Shown here in pieces: positions 1 through 5,625 of a DNA stretch of 8,465 nucleotides. The stretch covers positions 1 through 8,465 of the forward strand of contig CAKUJL010000051.1 of assembly GCA_934661715.1 (NCBI GenBank), written 5' to 3'. The notes beneath the pieces are model-generated. The model was not told the origin of the DNA. It was given only the letters and a program-made list of their open reading frames with translations, and did no database searches. Within the stretch, counting starts at the first letter, position 1. Each line of letters starts with the position of its first letter. The position numbers and the translations under genes are program-made. The stretch comes from an uncultured Oscillospiraceae bacterium. Lineage in GTDB: Bacteria; Bacillota; Clostridia; Oscillospirales; Oscillospiraceae.

Positions 1-3
1 CAA

Positions 4-1335
4 ATGAAACACTCCAAACACACCAAGCATTTTGCCAGCCGCTGGGGCTTTATTCTCGCGTCCGTCGGCTCTGCCGTTGGCATGGCAAACGTCTGGGGCT
101 TCCCCAACAAGCTCGGCAGCAACGGCGGCGGCGCGTTTCTGCTCGTCTACCTGCTGTTCGTCTTCATTTTCAGCCATGTCGCGCTTCCCGCGGAGTTCGC
201 GATGGGAAGAAGAGCCGGAACGGGCACGCTCGGCGCGTATGAAAACGCGTGGGCCACGCGCGGAAAAGCAATGGGCAAGGCCGGCGGCGTTCTCGGCTGG
301 CTTCCGCTGGCGGGCTCTTTGTGCATCGCCATCGGCTACGCGATCATCGTGTCCTACATTCTCAAGGCGCTGGTCGATTCCGTCGTCGGCACGCTCATGA
401 CAGCGGACACCGCCGCGTGGTTCGGGGCCTTCTCTTCTAACGGTTTCTCCGTCGTTCCGTATCACGTCATCGTCGTGGTCGGGACGCTGCTGACGCTTTA
501 TCTCGGGGCGCACAGCATCGAAAAGACCAACAAGATCATGATGCCGACGTTCTTCCTCATCTTCCTCGTGCTGGCCATCCGCGTGGCGTTCCTGCCCGGA
601 AGCGCCGAGGGCTACAAGTTCATGTTCACCCCGCGCTGGGAAGCGCTCAAGGACCCGATGATCTGGGTCTGGGCGATGGGCCAGGCGTTCTTCTCGCTGT
701 CCGTCACGGGAAGCGGCATGATCGTCTACGGCGCGTATCTGTCCAAGGACGAGGACGTCGTGGCCATGGGCCAGAACACCGCCATTTTTGACACGATCGC
801 CGCCGTCGTCGCCGCGCTCGTCATCATTCCGGCGTGCTTCTCGTATGATCTGGACGTCGGCGCGGGCCCGAGCCTTCTGTTCGTCACGCTGCCGACCATT
901 TTGCAGGATATCCCGCTGGGACGACTGTTTGCCATCATCTTGTACCTCGCGATGATCTTCGCGGGCGTCAGCTCCCTTCAGAACATGTTTGAGGCCGTCG
1001 CGGAATCTTTGATGCACAAGTTCCCGAAGCTGAACCGCACGGCGGTGCTCGCCATCATCTGCGCCATCTGCCTCGGCTGCGGCCTTTTCATGGAGCCGAT
1101 CAGCAAGTGGGGCCCGTGGATGGATCTGGTGTCCATCTACATCATCCCCATCGGCGCAACGCTGGGCGCAATTTCGTGGTTCTACGTGATGAAGAAGGAA
1201 GACCTGCTGCACGCCGTCAACACCGGCGCAAACAAGCCGCACGGTGCGCTCTGGTATAACTGCGGACGGTTTATCTATGTGCCGCTGGCCGTCATCCTGT
1301 GCTGCGTGGCATTGTTTATGAATATTGCCTTCTAA
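4..1335 (+). CDS. Sodium-dependent transporter, NSS (SNF) family
   Basis: This 443-residue membrane protein belongs to the neurotransmitter:sodium symporter family, which couples Na+ entry to uptake of amino acids or related compounds. The family signature is clear in TM1 (residues 15-45: GFILASVGSAVG, then NVWGFP and NGGGAF), in TM6 (GQAFFSLS, 226-233) and in TM8 (Ser323-Ser324, at the usual Na2-site pair). I count about 11 hydrophobic segments, the common bacterial form, and the length is normal for bacterial members. The N-terminus is rich in His and Lys (HSKHTKH). The ATG at position 4 fits the family's short N-terminal tail, but any ribosome site lies outside the window. Oddities: the Arg usual after the TM1 Asn-x-x (LeuT Arg30) is Gly32, the neighbouring family Gly (LeuT Gly26) is Ala28, and the unwound part of TM6 reads VTGSG. 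Substrate cannot be assigned; an amino acid is the family default. Confidence 0.93.
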   Translation: MKHSKHTKHFASRWGFILASVGSAVGMANVWGFPNKLGSNGGGAFLLVYLLFVFIFSHVALPAEFAMGRRAGTGTLGAYENAWATRGKAMGKAGGVLGWLPLAGSLCIAIGYAIIVSYILKALVDSVVGTLMTADTAAWFGAFSSNGFSVVPYHVIVVVGTLLTLYLGAHSIEKTNKIMMPTFFLIFLVLAIRVAFLPGSAEGYKFMFTPRWEALKDPMIWVWAMGQAFFSLSVTGSGMIVYGAYLSKDEDVVAMGQNTAIFDTIAAVVAALVIIPACFSYDLDVGAGPSLLFVTLPTILQDIPLGRLFAIILYLAMIFAGVSSLQNMFEAVAESLMHKFPKLNRTAVLAIICAICLGCGLFMEPISKWGPWMDLVSIYIIPIGATLGAISWFYVMKKEDLLHAVNTGANKPHGALWYNCGRFIYVPLAVILCCVALFMNIAF

Positions 1336-1349
1336 AACCGTTTTCCTTC

Positions 1350-1451
1350 GTAGGGGCGGACGCCTCTGTCCGCCCTTGGGAACTACGAATTCGCCGCAGG
1401 GTTTCGCGTTTCGAACGCATTTCTGCGGGCGGCTCGATCGTCCGCCCCTAC
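1350..1451. repeat. 102-bp nested palindromic intergenic element
   Basis: The ends are a perfect 13-bp inverted repeat (GTAGGGGCGGACG at 1350-1362 and its complement at 1439-1451). Inside are further inverted pairs: GGGCGGAC/GTCCGCCC (1354-1361 with 1368-1375), CCGCAG/CTGCGG (1394-1399 with 1423-1428) and GCGTT/AACGC (1406-1410 with 1414-1418). The whole can fold as a cruciform. No coding sequence and no clear target-site duplication is seen. It resembles the small MITE- or REP-like palindromes of Firmicute intergenic DNA. I recall TAGGGGCGG-type repeats being common in gut Clostridia, but that is from memory and not checked. Confidence 0.6.
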
Positions 1452-1480
1452 ACAGGCCATATTGATTTCCCGAAAACCGG

Positions 1481-1516
1481 AAGGCGTCATTTCTCACAGA
1501 AATGGCGCCTTTTTTC
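1481..1516 (+). terminator. Rho-independent terminator
   Basis: A 14-bp stem (AAGGCGTCATTTCT at 1481-1494 with 1498-1511, one G-T wobble) has a 3-nt CAC loop, and the right arm runs into TTTTTT. It lies about 145 bp past the transporter stop and just before the aminotransferase promoter, so it should end the transporter transcript. Confidence 0.85.
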
Positions 1517-1540
1517 TGTTGATTTCCGACAGATCGTCCA

Positions 1541-1569
1541 TTGACTTTAACAGCAAAAAGTGCTAAAGT
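1541..1569 (+). promoter_or_regulatory. Sigma-A promoter with extended -10
   Basis: The -35 box TTGACT (1541-1546) is separated by exactly 17 bp from the -10 box TAAAGT (1564-1569), which is preceded by the extended -10 dinucleotide TG at 1561-1562. Transcription should start near 1576, giving a leader of about 32 nt before the aminotransferase ATG. It sits directly after the upstream terminator, so this gene is probably its own transcription unit. Confidence 0.72.
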
Positions 1570-1607
1570 ACAGAAAACGAAGAAATCCTACAAAGAAGGT
1601 ATGCTAT

Positions 1608-2777
1608 ATGCAGGAAATGAGCAGAAGAAACCAGCATTTTACCGACTCCGTCATCCGCCGCATGACGCGCGTGAGTCTGGACTGCGGGGCCATCAACCTC
1701 GCGCAGGGCTTCCCGGACTTCGATCCCCCGAAGGCGCTGACCGACCGGCTGGAGGAGGTAAGCAAAATCGGCCCCCACCAGTACCCCATCACGATGGGCG
1801 CCCCCAATTTCCGCCGCGCCGCCTGCCGCAAATGCGGCCGGTTCATGGGGCTGGAGCTGAACCCTGATGAGAACATCGTCGTCACGATCGGCTCGACCGA
1901 GGCGATGGTCGACACCATTTTCGCCCTGACGAACCCCGGCGACAAGATCGTCATGTTCTCGCCGTATTTTGAAAACTACCGCGCCCAGGCCATTATGGCG
2001 GACTGTGAGCCGGTTTTCGTGCCGCTCATTCCGCCGTCGTTCCACTTTGACCCCGAGGTCCTCGAGGACGCGTTCCGGCAGCACCCGAAGGCCATCCTCA
2101 TCTGCAACCCCTCGAACCCGAGCGGCAAGGTCTTTACGCGCGAGGAGCTGAAGCTGATCGCAGACCTCTGCATCAAATACGACGTCTACGCGATCATGGA
2201 CGAGGTGTATGAGCACATTGTCTACGATGGCCGCGAAATGGTCTACATGGCCTCTCTTCCTGGCATGTGGGAGCGGACGGTCAGCTGCTCGAGTTTGTCC
2301 AAAACCTACTCCGTGACCGGCTGGCGGCTTGGCTACGCGATCGCGCCAAAGCCCATCATGGACCGCATCAAGCAATATCACGATTTTAATACCGTTGGCG
2401 CACCGTCTCCTCTGATGGAGGCCGCGGTGGTGGGTCTGGAAATGCCGGACAGCTACTACCGCGAATTCGGCGACCACTACGCACACATGAAGTCCATCTT
2501 CACCGGCGGCATGAAGGATCTCGGCATCCCCTTCACAGACCCCGAGGGCACCTATTTCGTTCTGGCCGATATCGCGCCGTACATGAAAAAGGGCCAGTCC
2601 GACGTCGAATTCTGCATGGAAATGGCACAGAAGGTCGGCGTGGCCTGTGTGCCGGGCAGCTCGTTCTTTGACGAGGACGTCAACCATATCGTCAGACTCC
2701 ATTTTGCCAAAAAAGACGAAACGCTCTATGCCGCGCTCGACCGGCTGAGCCGGCTGAAGGAAATTATGTGCGGATAA
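1608..2777 (+). CDS. PLP-dependent class I/II aminotransferase
   Basis: This 389-residue cytosolic enzyme is a fold-type I aminotransferase that moves an amino group between an amino acid and a 2-oxo acid. Visible active-site features are the substrate loop INLAQGFPDFDPP (29-41), the PLP-binding IGSTEA (94-99), NPSNPSG (167-173, with Asn170), Asp198 and Tyr201 in the DEVYEH motif, the Schiff-base lysine Lys232 in SSLSKTYSVTGWRLGY with Arg240, and the carboxylate-binding Arg363 near the C-terminus. The overall pattern, especially INLAQGFPDF and DEVYEH, recalls methionine/kynurenine-type aminotransferases (YbdL-like) as well as aspartate/aromatic enzymes, so substrate is open. The start is the ATG at 1608, placed 8 bp after AAAGAAGG. 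A GTG at 1560 in frame would lie inside the promoter, and an ATG at 1601 touches the ribosome site and is in another frame. A CRKC pair (73-76) is an unusual spot for cysteines. The gene is monocistronic by its promoter and terminator. Confidence 0.93.
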   Translation: MQEMSRRNQHFTDSVIRRMTRVSLDCGAINLAQGFPDFDPPKALTDRLEEVSKIGPHQYPITMGAPNFRRAACRKCGRFMGLELNPDENIVVTIGSTEAMVDTIFALTNPGDKIVMFSPYFENYRAQAIMADCEPVFVPLIPPSFHFDPEVLEDAFRQHPKAILICNPSNPSGKVFTREELKLIADLCIKYDVYAIMDEVYEHIVYDGREMVYMASLPGMWERTVSCSSLSKTYSVTGWRLGYAIAPKPIMDRIKQYHDFNTVGAPSPLMEAAVVGLEMPDSYYREFGDHYAHMKSIFTGGMKDLGIPFTDPEGTYFVLADIAPYMKKGQSDVEFCMEMAQKVGVACVPGSSFFDEDVNHIVRLHFAKKDETLYAALDRLSRLKEIMCG

Positions 2778-2836
2778 ATTCCGGTTTCTGGCGAACACGC
2801 CATAAATTTCCGTGAAAATTTTGATGAATAATTCCG

Positions 2837-2874
2837 AAAAAGCTTCGTATGGTGATGCATACGAAGCTTTTTTT
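2837..2874 (+). terminator. Rho-independent terminator, possibly bidirectional
   Basis: A perfect 15-bp stem (AAAAAGCTTCGTATG at 2837-2851 with 2858-2872) has a 6-nt GTGATG loop and a run of seven T at 2868-2874, with more T after one A. The matching A run on the left arm would let it work on the minus strand too, though no minus-strand gene is seen. It ends the aminotransferase transcript 60 bp past the stop codon. Confidence 0.92.
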
Positions 2875-2964
2875 ATTTTTACAGTTGTATTCTGTATATC
2901 CGTTTTGATATGGGTCAGCCGCATTTGCACAAAATTGCTTGGTATATCCTGTCTAAAAAGCACA

Positions 2965-3026
2965 TTGAATTTCCAGCACATTTCATATATTATAAACAAT
3001 ATAAAGTACCAGTTCTTAGATATAAT
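2965..3026 (+). promoter_or_regulatory. Candidate promoter region of the hydrogenase operon
   Basis: In this AT-rich stretch, TTGAAT (2965-2970) and TATTAT (2988-2993) are 17 bp apart and make a reasonable sigma-A promoter. A second, perfect -10 hexamer TATAAT lies at 3021-3026, but no good -35 box sits 16-18 bp before it. Either would give a leader of about 220-250 nt before hydC. I see no convincing Rex or FNR operator here. The 80 bases before it (2880-2964) are AT-rich with no gene or clear signal. Confidence 0.5.
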
Positions 3027-3252
3027 GCCTCTATCCGGAAACCGCATACTACTTCTGCCCTCCGCGCTGCTCCCATACCGCGGCGGGCTGACCCGCACCG
3101 AAGCCCTGCTCTGCCATTGTCACCGAGAAATGCTGCATGTCATATCTCCGGCTTCGGTGCGGGTCCTTTTATCAATTTGTCGATATCGGCCTTCCCGGCA
3201 AAGCGGTCCGGGCCGGTCGGCGAAATAAGAAAGCTAAGGGGGAAGAACCGCA
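3027..3252 (+). promoter_or_regulatory. Structured 5' leader of hydCBA with attenuator-like stem
   Basis: The leader contains a perfect 16-bp inverted repeat (GACCCGCACCGAAGCC at 3090-3105 with 3150-3165) followed by CTTTTAT, which resembles an intrinsic terminator but with a 44-nt apical region. That region holds its own hairpin: GAGA, an A-A mismatch, then ATG (3125-3132) paired with 3141-3148. The left arm overlaps a competing hairpin, GCGGG/CCCGC (3083-3087 with 3092-3096, loop CTGA). A further hairpin at about 3186-3220 (core CCCGG/CCGGG) precedes the strong ribosome site AAGGGGGAAG at 3236-3246. This layout suits transcription attenuation or a riboswitch-like element, but I cannot match it to a known RNA class. 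It could also be only an internal terminator or a structured spacer. Confidence 0.5.
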
Positions 3253-3738
3253 ATGAATGAAGCGCAATGCGCAAGAACCATGCAGATTATCGATACGCAT
3301 GGGCGGGATCCCGCTGCCCTGATTGCGATTTTGCAGGATGTGCAGGCGGAAAACAGCTACCTCAGCCAGGAAAACCTCGAGTTGATCGCCAAGGAACTGA
3401 ACGTGGCGATCTCCAAGGTCTACGGCGTTGCCACCTTCTTCGAGAATTTCTCGCTGGAAGCCAAGGGCAAGCATCTGGTCAAGGTCTGCAACGGCACGGC
3501 ATGTCATGTCCGTAAATCCCAGCCGATTTACGACGCAGTCCACGCCTATCTCGGCCTGAGCGGCAAGCGGAAGACGTCCGACGACGGCATTTTCACGCTC
3601 GAGACGGTCGCATGTCTTGGCGCGTGCGGCCTGGCGCCCGTCATGACCATTGACGGCGAGGTCCACGCGAAAATGGATCCCGACCGGGCTGTCGCGCTGC
3701 TCGAAGAAATCCGGGCAAAGGAGGGCTCTGCGCAATGA
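3253..3738 (+). CDS. hydC: NADH-dependent [FeFe]-hydrogenase, subunit C (NuoE-like)
   Basis: This 161-residue cytosolic subunit has the thioredoxin-like [2Fe-2S] fold of complex I subunit NuoE. An N-terminal helical part (about 10-70, with LIAILQDVQAENSYLSQE and VYGVATFF) leads to the cluster domain, whose four ligands are Cys79 and Cys84 (CNGTAC) and Cys121 and Cys125 (CLGAC). The usual role is electron transfer next to the FMN/NADH site of HydB. The length equals my recollection of Thermotoga maritima HydC. The ATG at 3253 follows AAGGGGGAAG at good spacing. Its stop overlaps the hydB start (ATGA at 3735-3738), so the two are probably translationally coupled and made in equal amounts. By sequence alone it could be any NuoE/HoxE-type protein; the neighbours make it HydC. 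Confidence 0.95.
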   Translation: MNEAQCARTMQIIDTHGRDPAALIAILQDVQAENSYLSQENLELIAKELNVAISKVYGVATFFENFSLEAKGKHLVKVCNGTACHVRKSQPIYDAVHAYLGLSGKRKTSDDGIFTLETVACLGACGLAPVMTIDGEVHAKMDPDRAVALLEEIRAKEGSAQ

Positions 3739-5621
3739 GAATCGGAACGAGAGAAGAACTGAAGGCCCGCCGTGAGCAGGCAAAGGCATGGCTCGCCGCC
3801 GAAGAGCGCGTCATTCTCGTCTGTGCCGGTACCGGCTGTATCGCCGGCGGCGCAATGAAGGTCTATGACAAATTGCAGGAGCTCTGTCAGGAAAGAAAGC
3901 TCAAAACGCGCGTTTCCCTGCGCGAAGAGGGCGGCCACGACGTCCTGCACTTCAAGCGCAGCGGCTGTCAGGGCTACTGCGAAATGGGTCCGCTGATCGA
4001 GATCCAGCCCGAGGGCATTTTCTACACCCACGTCCATCCGGAAGACTGCGAAGAGATTCTGGAAAAGACCATCCTCCACGGCGAGGTCATCGAGCGTCTT
4101 CTGTACAAGCTGGAGGGCGCAACCTACGTCAAGCATGACGACATCCCCTTCTATAAAAAGCAGAAGCGTGTCGTTCTCGAGACCAGCGGCAACACCGACG
4201 CCGAGGACCTCGACGAATATCTGGCCCACGGCGGCTACGAAGCGCTCGAGAAGGCCCTGTTCGACATGACCCCCGCCGATATCTGCGCGGAAGTCGTGAA
4301 CTCCGGTCTTCGCGGCAGAGGCGGTGCGGGCTTCCCCACCGGCAAGAAGTGGGAGAGCGTGCGCAGAATGCCCGAGGGCAAGAAGTACGTTGTCTGTAAC
4401 GGCGACGAGGGCGACCCCGGCGCGTTCATGGACCAGTCCATCATGGAAGGCAACCCCCACGCGATTCTCGAGGGCATGATGATCGCAGGCCGCGCCGCGG
4501 GAAGCGACGAAGGCTACATCTACGTCCGCGCCGAGTATCCGCTGGCGGTCAAGCGTCTTCGCACGGCCATCGCGAAGGCCGAAGAAGCGGGCCTGCTGGG
4601 CGATAACATCCTCGACTCCGGCTTTAACTTCCGCATCAACATCAACCGCGGCGCAGGCGCGTTCGTCTGCGGCGAAGGCAGCGCCCTGACGGCAGCCATC
4701 GAAGGCCGCCGCGGCATGCCCCGTGTCAAGCCGCCGCGCACGGTCGAACAGGGCCTGTGGGCTCGCCCGACCATCCTCAATAACGTTGAGACCTTTGCGT
4801 GCGTTCCCGTCGTTGTCCGCCGCGGCAGCGAATGGTTCCGCACCATCGGCACCGAAAAGAGCCCCGGCACGAAGGCGTTCGCGCTGACCGGCTGCGTGGT
4901 CAACACCGGCCTCATCGAGGTCCCGATGGGCACGACGCTGCGCGAGATCATCTTCGACATCGGCGGCGGCATCAAGAACGGCAAGAAGTTCAAGGCTGTT
5001 CAGACCGGCGGCCCCGCAGGCGGCTGTCTGACCGAGGATCAGCTCGATCTTCCCGTCGACTTCGACTCTCTGAAGAAGGCCGGCGCGATCATGGGCTCCG
5101 GCGGCCTGGTCGTCATGGACGAGGACACCTGCATGGTCGAAACCGCCCGCTTCTTCATGAACTTTACCCAGAGCGAAAGCTGCGGCAAGTGCGTGCCGTG
5201 CCGTGAAGGTACGAAGCGTATGCTGGAGATTCTGAACCGGATCGTGGAAAACAAGGGTACGCTGGAAGACCTCGACATGCTCGAGTCTCTGTCGTCCACC
5301 ATCCGCGAGACCGCGCTGTGCGGCCTCGGCCAGGCGGCGTGCAACCCCGTTTCCAGTACGCTCAAGGCATTCCGCAACGAATATCTTGCCCACGTGGTCG
5401 ATCACCACTGCCCGATCTGCAACGGCCCGAAGGCGCATCTCGCCATCGACCCCGAAAAGTGCAAGGGCTGCGGCAAGTGCAAAAAGAACTGCCCGATGGA
5501 CGCCATCGAAGGTGAAAAGAAGAAACCGCATACCATCGATCCGTCCAAGTGCATCAAGTGCGGCGCGTGCCAGTCCGGCTGCCCGTTCGATGCAATTGAG
5601 CTTGTGAAGGAGGAGGGTTAA
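3735..5621 (+). CDS. hydB: NADH-dependent [FeFe]-hydrogenase, subunit B (NuoF-like, FMN/NADH-binding)
   Basis: This 628-residue flavoprotein binds FMN and NAD(H) and passes electrons between NADH, iron-sulfur clusters and HydA. In order it has: an N-terminal thioredoxin-like [2Fe-2S] domain (Cys30, Cys35, Cys78, Cys82); a NuoF-type FMN/NADH domain with GLRGRGGAGFPTGKKW (191-206), NGDEGDPGAFMD (222-233) and YIYVRAEYP (261-269); an SLBB-like domain (about 390-440); the NuoF [4Fe-4S] site (Cys483, Cys486, Cys489, Cys529); a His-rich CPIC segment (553-562) that may bind zinc; and two C-terminal ferredoxin-type [4Fe-4S] motifs (Cys576/579/582/586 and Cys606/609/612/616). This domain order and length match HydB of bifurcating hydrogenases. 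The start is set by the ATGA overlap with hydC. The two extra C-terminal clusters distinguish it from plain NuoF. NADP(H) use cannot be excluded from sequence. Confidence 0.96.
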   Translation: MRIGTREELKARREQAKAWLAAEERVILVCAGTGCIAGGAMKVYDKLQELCQERKLKTRVSLREEGGHDVLHFKRSGCQGYCEMGPLIEIQPEGIFYTHVHPEDCEEILEKTILHGEVIERLLYKLEGATYVKHDDIPFYKKQKRVVLETSGNTDAEDLDEYLAHGGYEALEKALFDMTPADICAEVVNSGLRGRGGAGFPTGKKWESVRRMPEGKKYVVCNGDEGDPGAFMDQSIMEGNPHAILEGMMIAGRAAGSDEGYIYVRAEYPLAVKRLRTAIAKAEEAGLLGDNILDSGFNFRININRGAGAFVCGEGSALTAAIEGRRGMPRVKPPRTVEQGLWARPTILNNVETFACVPVVVRRGSEWFRTIGTEKSPGTKAFALTGCVVNTGLIEVPMGTTLREIIFDIGGGIKNGKKFKAVQTGGPAGGCLTEDQLDLPVDFDSLKKAGAIMGSGGLVVMDEDTCMVETARFFMNFTQSESCGKCVPCREGTKRMLEILNRIVENKGTLEDLDMLESLSSTIRETALCGLGQAACNPVSSTLKAFRNEYLAHVVDHHCPICNGPKAHLAIDPEKCKGCGKCKKNCPMDAIEGEKKKPHTIDPSKCIKCGACQSGCPFDAIELVKEEG

Positions 5622-5625
5622 ACGT

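Noticed and set aside
1299..1544. 81-codon + strand frame after the transporter
   Set aside because: It runs through the palindromic element and the terminator stem and looks like no protein.
1560..1607. Longer aminotransferase starting at GTG 1560
   Set aside because: It would begin inside the promoter before the expected transcription start and has no ribosome site, while ATG 1608 has AAAGAAGG at 8 bp.
2880..3026. Rex or FNR operator controlling the hydrogenase
   Set aside because: No TTGT-type Rex palindrome is seen, and TTGATATGGGTCAG (2905-2918) is only a poor match to an FNR-like site.
3069..3170. T-box riboswitch suggested by ACCGCGG (3077-3083) shortly before a terminator-like stem
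   Set aside because: The rest of the T-box consensus (AGGGTGGN before ACCGCG) is absent, and there is too little room after the likely promoter for a specifier stem. HydCBA is also not a usual T-box target.
2812..3260. Two overlapping + strand reading frames in the gap before hydC (138 and 116 codons)
   Set aside because: One starts before and reads through the strong terminator at 2837-2874, and both run through the leader hairpins. Neither has a ribosome site or a recognisable domain.
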